Part shown: one piece after another, positions 23,441 through 35,389 of the stretch
How positions within the stretch are numbered: position 1 is the stretch's first letter
Layout of the letters: each line of letters starts with the position of its first letter
From: Siphonodentalium dalli
Taxonomy: Eukaryota; Mollusca; Scaphopoda; Gadilida; Siphonodentaliidae
Reading direction: 5' to 3'
NCBI GenBank assembly: GCA_032622095.1
Contig: CP136061.1
Span: 17,610,991 to 17,674,990 of the forward strand
Length of the DNA: 64,000 bases
Notes under the pieces: model-generated
Told to the model about the DNA's origin: nothing
What the model saw: only the letters and a program-made list of their open reading frames with translations
Database searches by the model: none
Program-made: the position numbers and the translations under genes

Positions 23441-24829
23441 CCAACATTTTTTATTTCATAACTTGTATACGCAAATGGGCCACAGTCATCCTTATACATG
23501 GAATGTTATTAGTGGGCGGATAGATGAAAATTCGTGCATGTTATGGTAAAAGTGCAACATTTGGCACACATCTGAAACACATGAATAGTAATTTTGGATA
23601 TCATGCCAAGCTGGAAATTTGTCATAGTGGCCAGTCACCGAATACCAGCGGTGCCATAGCTCACCAGCTAAAAGCCTTCCGACGTACATCAGAAGAGCGC
23701 ACGAGGCTGTCGTACAACTGTACTACAGAACGAACCCGCTCTAATGTTCCTTTCTAGCGGCCTGCGCATACGTGTTTTGTCTGTATACATGGTGTTGCAT
23801 ACATCTAGGTAAAAATGTAACTGACACCATAATGAAACGCACATGCACGTATAAAAGGTGACATCACCAGTGACTCGAGAAATATATGAAGCCCTCACTT
23901 TGATTTATTGGAAACGAAATCCCGATATAAAGACACTATCTCACAAATAAACTAACGCCGGTATTCCATCTATTGTTGTCTTGGCGTCTTCTAGCAGTAT
24001 ACAATGTTCACCAACAATGATTTTATATTTACGATGAAACGCTCGAGCATATAATCTGAAATTTCGCAATGAACTGCATATCGTATTTATGTGAAATGCA
24101 GCTGCACCTATTTATTATGACGCAATTATACACATGTTACGCTTTCATAACAGTTTAGGTTGACATTCAGATGCGGATGCGCATGTGGATCGGCACACAG
24201 TAATATGAACCTTATGGTAGCCCCTCTTCCTGGAAACAGCTGCTAGTGAATATGAATATATGGCTTTTTTTACTGGAGCTGGCAAATTAAGGTGGTGTTG
24301 TGTTCCTTTGGAGAACGGTGCCCCAAGTTTCATCAATGTCCGTCGACACACAAGGAGCACCGTCCTCCAGATAGAGCGATATAATTTGTGCATGATTGCG
24401 TTGATTTATAGCTTTGGCTTTGAACCCAGTTTCTGGCTGACACGGTGTGAATGTTATGAGAAATATGACAACAAAATTGTGATACGGCCTGCAGCAGATA
24501 AGTAGGATGATTGGACTGTCTCAAAATGACGCACATTCAGGTTATCACTTATAGCATGGGATACCAAAGAGGATATAAGTTACCTAAATAAAACTATCTA
24601 TCCGTCCATGTATCGCCAATTTGACTCAACCGTCCGTCTGTGCGTGCGTGCGTCAACAATTTGATTGAGCACACCATACATGTTAATCAATCGTCACCAC
24701 ACGTCATATGAATCTTCGGTGTGATCTAATATGAATCATAGGTGACACATATTGGAACAATCACACACGCCGCCCCTCGAATTTATAAGAAGACACATAG
24801 CTCTGATAGTTATTGAGGAGAAAGTCGTT

Positions 24830-25035
24830 TTAAGAATTACTATGAAGGGAAAGAGTTATGGCCCTGGCTTCACAACTATTTGACCCAGTGACCTCATTTG
24901 AAAAAATCTGAACGTGAGTCACCGAGGGAACATCCGCACCAAATATGAACCCATTCGGTCTTATTGTTCCGGAGAAGATGTTCAAGGAATTGTTGACGGA
25001 CGAACGGATGGATGGACGATGGACGACGGACGAGG
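24830..25035 (+). repeat. Dispersed repeat ending in GGACGA simple sequence
   Basis: AAGAGTTATGGCCCTGGCTT, TTTGACCCAGTGACCTCATT and ATATGAACCCATTCGG are followed by GACGGACGAACGGATGGATG and GGACGACGGACGAGG. The open frames on both strands derive from this repeat. Confidence 0.5.
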
Positions 25036-25125
25036 AGTGATGACTATAACTCCACATATATTTTGGTCTGGTTATCTCAGTTTCATTATTGCTTTATTTA
25101 AGTGTATTTCATGTTTCGATAATGG

Positions 25126-25182
25126 TTGTGACCTTCAATCAGAATATTGTTTGTGACCTTCAAGCAGAATATTGTTTTCCAT
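25126..25182 (+). repeat. 26-bp tandem duplication
   Basis: TTGTGACCTTCAATCAGAAT with ATTGT is followed immediately by a copy carrying AAGCAG in place of AATCAG. Confidence 0.9.
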
Positions 25183-25668
25183 CTGAAATACATTTACGAT
25201 CAAACCGCAGTGCATTATATTTGGTATTTATTACATAGAACACTTAAATTATAGCTATAACATATGAGCAAACGTAAACGTAATTTGCGAGCACGATTTT
25301 CATTGTTACGAGGTTAGTGGAAGATGTGTGTATCATTTTGGCAAGAATATTTTAAGTTACAACCTATATATATAAGATATACCTAGATGTGTTCATGTAT
25401 TTGAGTTTCGGCAGGCAGGTTGTCGGCCTGATAAATCGCGAAACTTCACTTAATGCTTATGTTTTCACATTGGTTCATTTATTTCATGAAAATAAGTTTT
25501 GGCCTGTTTTACAGAAACAGCAACTGGTTGCAACCTTAAAATTGTCATATTATCGCGATTTAGAGGGGGCAAAAAGCCTCTTTCCACTCATACTTAAGTT
25601 AAATCTTGCCTAAATTTGACCCTCAATTGTAAAATATGGGTTTGTGGATTTCAACTGAAATTCATTAA

Positions 25669-26130
25669 ATGAAGCAACATTGCACATACAATAATGCGGC
25701 CACAAAAAATATAGATTGTCTGTTTAGTTTGTTCACAACAGGCTCACATACTTCACATGCCGGATGTATAGCACAACCAGAATGGAATGCAGGATTTCGA
25801 CATCCAGACACAACATGTCTCGATGAATCAACAGGTGAAGTCACCAATAAAGGAAAAATCAGTCTGAAACAGTGTAGACAATCAAAGAACCAAGCAAATA
25901 ATCCTATATATATAACCTGGCATATAATAAGCATGATGCAGTACTCATTTATGTACAAAACAAAATTAGTGTCTTTACATGTTTCGTATTTGGCGACATA
26001 TGTAGTGAATTTCCTATGTACATGTATAGTGTATCTCTTCCTGACCAAACAGATCTTTAATTTGGCTGGTTTAACCTATCATCTCCTGAAAACATGTTAC
26101 ATTATAACCGTGACTTGTGAAATACTTTAA
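25669..26130 (+). other. Open frame of 153 codons, function unknown
   Basis: The frame starts MKQHCTYNNAATK. It contains a cysteine/histidine-rich patch (GSHTSHAGCIAQPEW) and a hydrophobic C-terminal part. A 127-codon frame overlaps it on the opposite strand, so at least one is chance. Codon choice is AT-driven and no family was recognised. It lies at the inner edge of the right arm of the fold-back element. Confidence 0.12.
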
Positions 26131-26159
26131 TAATACACACTGTCCATGCATGGATTTTG

Positions 26160-27290
26160 CTCAGAACAACCATTTATTTACATAAATGCCTTTCAACATT
26201 CAATTGATGTCCAAGACATCCCCCATTTAACCAATACAGACACAAATAGAACAAAACTCACACAAAGGCCTCAAGCCCAGTCATATATCTATTAATTACC
26301 TCAAAAAATTAATTTATTACTCGATAAAAATATGCATTAATTATATATATATAACTTGTTGTGATGGATTCCAAAATTCTCTCATTTTTCACCAAAATTG
26401 AGTTTTACCCCAAAATAAACCACAAACCAACAAAACTCCCATAACATGTGGACTTTGCCATAAGCTGTCGTGTATGTGAATTCCTAAACACAAGGTGAAG
26501 TGCTATTCAGAGCGACGAATTCCTGTTTTCACTGACAATAAATTAAAAAAAGATGTTTTTCCCCCAAATTCTAAGCTTGCATATAATTTCACTTCTGGCT
26601 TGTCCATTTTTCATATTCTATCCATCTGTATATTTTGAAATATAATACGTGTCTGTGGTCGGCGACATGATTTAATTCGAATGATAAGACCCTTTCATGT
26701 ATTACACTGCACCGCTACATGGAGTGTTATTTAGATAGCAGGATTCCAGTTTTCACTCATTTTATTAATAGACAATGTTTTGCCCTGGTAACATCATAAC
26801 CTGCTTAATTCCACGGGAACTTTGCTATATCTATTAATTACATCCAAGACTTAAATTATTACTCGATAAAACTGGAAAATTATATAAAAGTATATGCATT
26901 GATTATAAATATCTTAATGTGATGGATTCCAGATTTCTCTAATTTTTCACCAAAAACTGATTTTTACACCCAAAACCAACCCTAAAACTATGACATACCT
27001 GAGATTTATATTTCAAACGGTGAACATGATCACCTTTTGTTGTTTAGATAAGTTCCCAATCAGAAATAGAGGGAAATATTATTCAGGCAGATGGTTTCCA
27101 TTTTACACTTTTTTTTATGAAAAAGCCTGTTTTACCCAAAAAATAAACAATCGTACAACATCTCACAAAAAGGCAACATTGGCATGCTATCCGCTCAATC
27201 GAGACGAACATTTTGATATGTGTTTCAGTTTGTTACTCTCCGACATGGTTGGACCGATTTTTTTCCGGTGTCTGCTGCTCCCGGAGTGGG
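26160..27290 (-). repeat. Right arm of the fold-back element
   Basis: Read on the minus strand, this repeats the left-arm units. One complete unit runs from about 27235 to 26650 and a more decayed one to about 26160. Shared blocks include ATAGCATGCCAATGTTGCC, TGTGAGATGTTGTACGATTG and TGGGTAAAACAGGC. Confidence 0.85.
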
Positions 27291-27295
27291 CCACT

Positions 27296-27690
27296 AATAG
27301 ACATGACCCTAACAATTATAGACCTATTGCTTTAAGTAGTAATTTTGATAAGTTATTCAACAATGTTATAAACACACGAATAAACTCGTATCTTGAAGCA
27401 AATAACTTAATAAGTGACAAGCAACTGACAACTAGTGACAATCACAAATTATAGCGCTTTTATATTACGAGCTATCATTAATGGGTACAAAGAAAACAAA
27501 CACCTTTATATACGGCTTTTGTTGATTTTCAGAAAGCGTTTAATTCAGTTGATAGATCGTTGTTATTCGAAAAATTGCAACATGTAGGAATTAATGGTCA
27601 CACATATGACGCATTATCTTTTCTTTACAAATCAAGCTACTATTCTGTTAAAACAACGGCGGGAATTGGTCTATATCATCTATCATCTGG
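27296..27690 (+). pseudogene. LINE reverse transcriptase, downstream part (decayed)
   Basis: DPNNYRPIALSSNFDKLFNN and INSYLEANNLISDKQ are read at 27305-27415. After a frameshift near 27445, TAFVDFQKAFNSVDRSLLFE and KLQHVGINGHTYDALSFLYK follow, to about 27690. These are conserved blocks of the palm and fingers of non-LTR reverse transcriptases. They are the direct continuation of the fragment that ends at 18835. The catalytic FADD box is not present because similarity stops at 27690, where another inverted-repeat element begins. Confidence 0.9.
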
Positions 27691-28215
27691 TAGCTTTCGG
27701 GATCATATGTAGCTCCAAGTCGGGGATCATATATAGCTCCTGTGTCGGGGACATCCTGATCCACCACTGCTATAAATATCAAGAGAGGACCAGGCGGGGG
27801 GATCTGCAATTTTTTTCCGAACACTATAGGCGGGGGTGGGTGGTTCAGCAGCCCGGCTAACACATATATTAAACACCCCGCTATCCGGCTTAAATTGGCC
27901 GTATAAACACTCTGTAATAGAGCTTATTTCCTCGGCGTATTATTGATACTATTGCCATTCGAAAATATCACCATCTATTTTCATCTGCACTGAAATGTGT
28001 CACTTATATGGCTATTTTTGGCCGCAACATACCACCGGGGCAGATTTGCAAACTTATTCACTATGTGCATTATGTGTAGTTTTCTAAAAAGGATCTATTT
28101 CCTAGCGGGATTTAATCTTCAGTATGTGAGTATAATATTAGAGCTTCACGATATTGAATCAAGCTATACCGACTACGGTATTAAAAACTATCAACTAGAT
28201 AAAGAATGGTGTGGA

Positions 28216-28316
28216 GTTGACTATGCCAAAATTGTGGTCCGTGACTAGGAATAGTCCACGAGCCGCAGTCGAGTGGACTATTCCTCCACTCGGACCACTA
28301 ATTTGGCATAGTCAAC
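28216..28316. repeat. Hairpin (palindrome 2)
   Basis: GTTGACTATGCCAAAATTG, TGGTCCG and a GGAATAGTCCAC stem pair with their complements on the 3' side; one short inner part is asymmetric. The apex at 28259-28273 reads CTCGACTGCGGCTCG on the minus strand, close to the apex of the 9.3-kb and 37.5-kb hairpins. The total is 101 bp. Confidence 0.9.
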
Positions 28317-28974
28317 GACAAGACATTAATTTATATTATTATATCGAAGTTCGAACATTGGTGCCAATTCTCACACAATGTCTGTGTCTTATTTTGTCAC
28401 ATTTTAATTTACCGTGAATTTTGGATATCGGTCTCAGATTTTACAATGTACGGCAGTCTTTTGACTATGGCAAGGGAGCATAGCTATTATTAATTACATC
28501 TAACAGCATCTCTTCATGACTCGTGCATTTATTTCTAAAAATAAGTCATTAGCAAAGACATTTTGGCGAAATGTTTAAATTTTAATTGCTCAACTTCGAT
28601 TAAATAACGTCCACTGGTATTACAAAATTAGGACTGGCCGCTTGCCAACTAAACGGACAAACTATTAAATACATTGGATAGCTATGATCGGACATTTGTA
28701 CGATCATAACAATTCACCAAGAAATATAGTCATATACCGATATTGCAACAAGTACCAAACAAGGTATAGTTTAAGATTGGCCGTGTCTTCAGCGGCAACC
28801 CGATTTCGCGAAATGAGTTTGTTACTATAAATACAAATAGAATAGTAGGCATGTAGGAATCCTACTGGGGTACTATTATATAATATGATCATGTACGTAA
28901 ACGTAATTTGCGCCCGCTTGTTACTGTTCATGGGATTATCGGATGAATTGTTATCTTTATAGAAGGGTTTGATG

Positions 28975-29120
28975 ATAAACCCTAAGGGTGGATACACGCA
29001 TGCATGTACTCTCTGTAATTGTCGTGCATTTGGCGTTTTACATGCATCATACAGACGATGTAATATGTGTCCACTGACAACCCAATCATTGCCTACGAGT
29101 TGAACCCACTGAGTTCTAGT
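28975..29120 (+). repeat. Dispersed repeat, copy 1 of 2
   Basis: GGTGGATACACGCATGCATG, then a TCGTGCATTTGGCGTTTTAC block and TGACAACCCAATCATTG. The same order is found at 48045-48200 with a few changes. Confidence 0.8.
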
Positions 29121-29550
29121 TCCAATTAAGTCGGAATGTAGATAAGCCGTTATCTTGGACCGAGTCGCGAGGCCACTTAAAATAATTGTTCGTGGGATAA
29201 CCCATATGATAGACTTTCTATTTAAATAATTACCAGTCCTCTCTTATTTATAGCAGTGGTGGATCAGGATTTCCCCGACGCATGCAGGGCTATATATGAC
29301 CCCGAAAGCTATCAAATCTGAATGTGGCACGGTACAATTTCATCGGCGCAGAACGGAGTAGCGAAACGAGCCAACCCGCCCCACAGGAAATGGTTACGGA
29401 GCAGTGTTCCGAGTAACGCAATGAACAAACCCAACGATTTGTGCACGGTGACAACGGAAAAATGAAAGTCTCGATTCGTGTCATGAAAATGACTAAATGA
29501 TACTTTTTATACAGTGTTTTTGCAAATTCCTTGCTAGATTGAATTAAAAT

Positions 29551-29696
29551 GGAGATAAACATACCCTGTTTCGTTGTACAATCTGGGATTCGAAAATGAA
29601 AACAGTTTGTGAACTCGCCGGCAAGCCGGCTCGTTCACAAACTGTTTTCATGTTCGAATCCCAGAATGTACAACTCAACAGTGTATGTTTATCTCC
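29551..29696. repeat. Hairpin (palindrome 3), 146 bp
   Basis: The left arm (GGAGATAAACATACCCTGTT, CGTTGTACAATCTGGGATTC, GAAAACAGTTTGTGAAC) is matched by the right arm through GTTCACAAACTGTTTTC to GTATGTTTATCTCC. There are few mismatches. The apex at 29614-29633 is CTCGCCGGCAAGCCGGCTCG. A CCCCCCCC-rich tract follows at 29713. Confidence 0.95.
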
Positions 29697-30019
29697 TAAT
29701 TGTACCTTCTTGCCCCCCCCCAGCCCCCCCAAACAAGCATCGTGGTTGAAAATGTTCTACATCAAGCTTGTGTATGCCAGACGTATGGCTTCTGGTGGTC
29801 GTGCATTAATACAATGCCAGATATCACACATACTTTACTAATTTCCTCATCCGTGAGAGAAGACATGTTTTGGACTGGCCTTAAATGTACTGATAGAAGA
29901 CAATTTGACTTCGCTTAGCACTGCTCACTTGTCTGGCCTGTTAACAATGAACCGCTCGCGCGCAGGTGATTAATGTTGTCAATTATTGGTGTGGCCATGT
30001 AAAATACATGTATTTTACG

Positions 30020-33000
30020 TCTTCGTAGCTCAGCCATCTATTAACGCCCTTGCATGATGTATTAATGCTGTGTCTATACATCCATTGTCTTCGTAGCTCA
30101 GCCATCTATTAACGCCCTTGCATGATGTATTAATGCTGTGTCTATACATCCATTGTCTTCGTAGCACAGCCATCTATTAACGCCCTTGCATGGTGTATCA
30201 ATGCTGTGGCTATACATCCATTGCCTTCGTAGCTCAGCCATCTATTAACGCCCTTGCATTATGTATTAATGCTGTGTCTATACATCAATCCTTCGTAGCT
30301 CAGCCATCTATTAACGCCCTTGCATGATCTATTAATACTGTGTCTATACATCCATCCTTCGTAGCGCAGCCATCTATTAACGCCCTTGCATGATGTATTA
30401 ATGCTGTGTCTATACATCCATTGTCTTCGTAGCTCAGCCATCTATTAACGCCCTTGCATGGTGTATTAATGCTGTGGCTATACATTCATTGTCTTCGTAG
30501 CTCAGCCATCTATTAACGCCCTTGCATGATGTATTAATGCTGAGTCTATACATCCATTGTCTTCGTAGCTCAGTCATCTATTAACGCACTTGCATGATGT
30601 ATTAATGCTGTGTCTATACATCCATTGTCTTCGTAGCTCAGCCATCTATTAACGCCCTTGCATGATGTATTAATGCTGTGTCTATACACCCATTGTCTTC
30701 GTAGCTCAGCCATCTATTAACGCCCTTGCATGGTGTATTAATGCTGTGGCTATACATCCATTGCCTTCGTAGCTCAGCAATCTATTAACGCCCATGCATG
30801 ATGTATTAATGCTGTGTCTATAAATCCATCCTTCGTAGCTCAGCCATCTATTAACGCCCTTACATGATGTATTAATGCTGAGTCTATACATCCATTGTCT
30901 TCGTAGCTCAGCCATATATTAACGCCCTTGCATGATGTATTAATGCTGTGTCTATACATCCATTGCCTTCGTAGCTCAGCCATCTATTAACGCCCTTGCA
31001 TGATGTATTAATGCTGTGTCTATACATCCATTGTCTTCGTAGCTCAGCCATCTATTAACGCCCTTGCATGGTGTATTAATGCTGTGGCTATAATCCATTG
31101 CCTTCGTAGCTCAGCAATCTATTAACGCCCTTGCATGATGTATTAATGCTGTGTCTATACATCCATCCTTCGTAGCTCAGCCATATATTAACGCCCTTGC
31201 ATGATGTATTAATGCTGAGTCTATACATCCATTGTCTTCGTAGCTCAGCCATCTATTAACGCCCTTACATGATGTATTAATTCTGGGTCTATACATCCAT
31301 TGTCTTCGTAGCTCAGCCACCTATTAACGCCCTTACATCATGTATTAATGCTGTGTCTATACATCCATCCTTCGTGGCTCAGACATCTATTAACGCCCTT
31401 GCATGATGTATTAATGCTGTCCCTATACATCCATTGTCTTCGTAGCTCAGCCATCTATTAACGCCCTTGCATGATGTATTAATGCTGTTTCCATACATCC
31501 ATTGCCTTCGTAGCTCAGCCATCTATTAACGCCCTTGCATGATGTATTAATGCTGTGTCTATACATCCATCCCTCGTAGCTCAACCATCTAGTAACGCCC
31601 TTGCATGATGTATTAATGCTGTGTCTATACATCCATTGTCTTCGTAGCTCAACCATCTATTAACGCCATTGCATGATTTATTAATGCTGTACCTATACCT
31701 CCATTGTCTTCGTAGCTCAGCCATCTATTAACGCCCTTGCATGATGTATTAATGCTGTGTCTATACATCCATCCTTCGTAGCTCAACCATCTATTAACGC
31801 CCTTGTATGATGTATTAATGCTGTGGCTATACATCCATTGTCTTCGTAGCTCAGCCATCTATTAACGCCCTTGGATGATGTATTAATGCTGTGTCTATAC
31901 ATCCATTGTCTTCGTAGCTCAGCCATCTATTAACGCCCTTGCATGATGTATTAATGCTGTGTCTATACATCCGTTGCCTTCGTAGCTCAGCCATCTATTA
32001 ACGCCCTTGCATGATGTATTAATGCTGTGTCTATACATCCATTGTCTTCGTAGCTCAGCCATCTATTAACGCCCATGCATGATGTATTAATGCTGTGTCT
32101 ATACATCCATTGTCTTAGTAGCTCAGCCATCTATTAACGCCCTTGCATGATGTATTAATGCTGTGTCTATACATCCATTGTCTCCGTAGCTCAGCCATCT
32201 ATTAACGCCCATGCATGATGTATTAATGCTGTGCCTGTACATCCATTGTCTTAGTAGCTCAGCCATCTATTAACGCCCTTGCATGATGTATTAATGCTGT
32301 GTCTATACATCCATTGCCTTCGTAGCTCAGCCATCTATTAACGCCCTTGCATGATGTATTAATGCTGTGTCTATACATCCATTGTCTTCGTAGCTCAGCC
32401 ATCTATTAACGCCCTTGCATGATGTATTAATGCTGTGTCTATACATCCATTGCCTTCGTAGCTCATCCATCTATTAACGCCCTTGCATGATGTATTAATG
32501 CTGTGTCTATACATCCATTGTCTTCGTAGCTCAGCCATCTATTAACGCCCTTGCATGATGTATTAATGCTGTGTCTATACATCCATTGCCTTCGTAGCTC
32601 AGCCATCTATTAACGCCCTTGCACGATGTATTAATGCTGTGTCTATACATCCATCCTTCGTAGCTCAGCCATCTATTAACACCCTTACATGATGTATTAA
32701 TGCTGTGCCTATACATACATTGTCTTCGTAGCTCAGCCACCTATTAACGCCCTTACATCATGTATTAATGCTGTGTCTATACGTCCAGCCTTCGTGGCTC
32801 AGCCATCTATTAACGCCCTTACATGATGTATTAATGCTGTGCCTATACATCCATTGTCTTCGTAGCTCAGCCATCTATTAACGCCATTGCATGATGTATT
32901 AATGCTGTGCCTGTACATCCATTGTCTTCGTAGCTCAGCCATCTATTAACGCCCTTGCATGATGTATTAATGATTTGCCTATACATACATTGTCTTCGTA

Positions 33001-33168
33001 GTTCAGCCATCTATTTAAGCCCTTGCATGATGTATTAATGCTGTGCCTATACATCCATTGCCTTCGTAGCTCAGCCATCTGGTAACGCCATTGCATGATG
33101 TATTAATGCTGTGCCTATACATCCATTGCCTTCGTAGCCCCGCCATCTATTAACGCCCTTGCATGATG
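30020..33168 (+). repeat. 68-bp minisatellite, about 46 copies
   Basis: The unit is CTTCGTAGCTCAGCCATCTA, TTAACGCCCTTGCATGATG, TATTAATGCTGTGTCTATAC, ATCCATTGT. Length variants of about 66 bp lack two bases before CCTTCG. Some variants recur as blocks (for example the ATCCATCC junction and GTGGCTATAC), so multi-unit duplication occurred. Three units span 204 bp, which explains recurrent 60-70-codon minus-strand frames. Those are not genes. The array ends only about 155 bp before SRCR exon 2, so it forms the end of intron 1. Confidence 0.97.
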
Positions 33169-33323
33169 CTTCACTATTATCTCCGACTGGCGTATCGCAT
33201 TATAACGGTGATTTACGCGCTGGAAATTGCACTGAATTTTTCATGCAGGTAAATAATTAAATTAGGAAGCATGACTACATTTTTAATCGATTAATTTACA
33301 TGCATTATTTTCTTCATTCGCAG

Positions 33324-33363
33324 GTAAATCTCTCAACCTTCGGTGGATCTGCAAATACCACAG
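33324..33363 (+). CDS. SRCR-protein gene, exon 2 (40-nt linker exon)
   Basis: The exon is bounded by a TTCTTCATTCGCAG acceptor and a GTAAGT donor at 33364. Read in phase 0 after exon 1 it encodes VNLSTFGGSANTT and leaves one G (phase 1). That G combines with AA of exon 3 to give Glu, then NIRLVGG, the canonical start of an SRCR domain. The exon therefore completes the signal peptide and gives a short mature N-terminus with an N-glycosylation sequon (NTT). It is very short, but both splice sites are strong and it fixes the phase between two otherwise incompatible exons. It lies directly after the 68-bp minisatellite. A similar GCAGGTAAAT sequence at about 33246 does not continue the reading frame. 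Confidence 0.6.
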
Positions 33364-33519
33364 GTAAGTTACTGTTAGTGGCTGCATCCTCCCAATAATA
33401 ATGCATACAAACCATCCACATGGACGTACATACTATCGTGTCCACGTGACATATCTGGCCAAATCTAACATAACGTCAATAGCGGTATTTTACGAGCTCA
33501 AAGTCGTGTTGAGTTAGTG

Positions 33520-33610
33520 TAAACATATTTTATTGCATAATAATATCGCAACGGGATTGAGACACAAGTTTTACAACTTACAAATGGTCTCTCTCCCACA
33601 TAATTGTATT
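33520..33610 (-). mobile_element. LINE 3' tail remnant
   Basis: On the minus strand this has GGGAGAGAGACCATTTGT, AAACTTGTGTCTCAATCCC and an end of AATAAAATATGTTT. That parallels the tails at 585-680 (+) and 57381-57475 (-). It lies in intron 2. Confidence 0.4.
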
Positions 33611-33614
33611 ACAC

Positions 33615-35339
33615 AAAATGAACATAAAATATAATCACACACAAACATTATAATTCATATGTACAACATTTTTTCACTTATAACAATATAATGATATAAT
33701 CGCGAGTGTGACAATAACGGTGGATATTTCTCTTTATGGGGGGGGGGGGGTGGTTCGTCCTGTGGGTCGGTGGCTCAGACGAGTCTTCGCCTTCTATATA
33801 TGTAGTGATAATACAACATGTTACATTTGCAGCTTGGTTTGCACATCAAGATGTTTAATAAAATTTGAACATCGATGTCGAGGTTATGTATAATTGAACA
33901 GCCCTAAATATGCTCCGGTTTTATGTACTATTCCGGTTAGTATCTCCAAGGAGGAGTTTCTCGAGATTAATAATTTGTACACCAATGGTAGCGAGTTGGT
34001 GAGTCGTGTTGAGTTACCACTGACACAGGAGCCTTCAAATCAACAGGTTACCAGAATATCGGGGTATCATTTCAGAGTCATTGTTTGTTAAAACTGAAAG
34101 GCTTAGTTAGTTTGTAATTAGTATTTAGAAAGGAAAGAGTTCTACTCCTGAAATACTTCTTCGCTTCCGAACGCTGATCTGTTCAAAACTATGCAAATCA
34201 TAACTGTTCGTCCGATTTAACGCGGCCCAGACAGTACAAATGCTGCGTAATTTTGCATGACTAGTCCGAAGCATGTCGCGACGGATTCCCGATCACCTGT
34301 GATGTGATTAATGTTTCGTTTAGTAATTTCAAAATAGTTTTTGAATGAAGACATGATCCTCATTTCATAACACAAACACACGCGATCTTAATATAACCAC
34401 ACTATCTAGCTCGCAGGTATTCGCTGACAAAGTGTGAATATGTATCTGTTTAAGTATCAACATAAAGTGCTAATATGTAAATGTGATGTACGCAGCTCAC
34501 GATATAATATATCAATGCACTTGTATTGCAAATACACATGTAATATATAGAGGATCTACAACGAGTCCCCAGTTTATAGCGGAATTTAAAAAACGATTTA
34601 CTGGAATTTACTGGTCGAGTTTTGTAAATTTCGCATTGTAAAATGCGGACAAGTTGTAAATTATATTTATTACATGATCGAAAATATATATATACTTAAA
34701 TCAATAAATGGGACGTGTAACTAACATCTTCTTCTATCAAACCTGCGATGACGTTTCACTTAACTGTGTGTTGTTAGCCCGCGCAAAGAAATAGTCCCAG
34801 ATGACTAAAGACTCTTTGACGTATTTTATGGCGTAAATGTAATGAAATAACTTTTTAAACTCTTCATTTATTAGAGTTTGTTGGAAAAATATAGGAATCC
34901 AATAAATCCATAGTATTTTGAGATATAGCTTACAAACTGTAAACATACGACAAACCGGAAGTCGTAGATCACGAATGTGCAACAATAATACATTTTGGCA
35001 CACCTGGCACGATTTCCTATTATCCTGTTATGCAACGAACTTTTCATATCACAATTTATAAAATGTGTTTATTGAATGGAATAAGGGTAGGAATATGTAA
35101 TAAATTATATCATGAATTAGCTCTCCAGTTGCCTATTCATAAGAACACATCTTATATTTAAGGCTAACAATACAATGCAACTTAAAGCTGCGCAATGAAT
35201 TTTGGCACTTTTATAAAAATCATTGACTGGTCTACATTATTTATCGGCTTGCGATATATCGGCTTTTGAAACAAAATGCATGTTTTACGAAATTGGTTCA
35301 AGCAAACGGAAAGTGGTCCAGTGTATTTCTAAGTCTCGT

Positions 35340-35340
<1 letters not shown>
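33615..35340. other. Intron 2, no gene recognised; G13 at 33738
   Basis: AT-rich sequence with a G homopolymer at 33738-33750. Open frames near 33900 and on the minus strand near 34740-35000 have no recognised motif. Confidence 0.4.

Positions 35341-35342
<2 letters not shown>

Positions 35343-35387
<45 letters not shown>
35343..35387. repeat. (AT)n microsatellite
   Basis: An uninterrupted AT dinucleotide run of about 22 copies. Confidence 0.97.

Positions 35388-35389
<2 letters not shown>

Larger units (their letters stand above)
18836..27295. mobile_element. 8.46-kb fold-back (long-TIR) element inside the LINE
   Basis: Both ends carry the same sequence in opposite orientation. The left starts AGTGGAGCAGCTGGGACC; the right reads, on the minus strand, AGTGGCCCACTCCGGGAGC, with a roughly 10-bp indel near the tip. 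The left arm holds three tandem copies of a roughly 590-bp unit; the right arm holds about two copies in reverse. This resembles Foldback-type transposons, whose long inverted arms are built of tandem repeats. The insertion cleanly splits a reverse transcriptase, so the ends are well bounded by coding logic. The 5.5-kb interior (20620-26150) has dispersed repeats but no recognisable transposase, so the element is probably non-autonomous. No convincing target-site duplication was found by eye. Confidence 0.8.
27692..29312. mobile_element. Inverted-repeat element with ~75-100 bp arms
   Basis: The left arm (about 27692-27790: AGCTTTCGGGATCATATGTA, then GTCGGGGACATCCTGATCCA and CCACTGCTATAAATA) is the reverse complement of 29236-29310, with moderate divergence. 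The left arm also holds an internal direct repeat of the TCGGGGATCATATATAGCTC type. The 1.6-kb span holds one of the shared-apex hairpins (28216-28316). No transposase was seen. Confidence 0.6.

Noticed and set aside
25665..26130. Overlapping long frames on both strands
   Set aside because: Mutually overlapping, AT-driven and without known motifs; kept only as a low-confidence entry.
30259..32740. Recurrent minus-strand frames of 60-69 codons
   Set aside because: They are by-products of the 68-bp minisatellite (three units make 204 bp).
30020..33168. TAGCTCAGCC in each unit resembles a tRNA box A
   Set aside because: No box B (GGTTCGANTCC), no acceptor pairing and no cloverleaf in any unit.
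33241..33260. GCAGGTAAAT as an alternative exon 2 start
   Set aside because: The reading frame after it stops quickly and it does not join SRCR exon 3 in phase.
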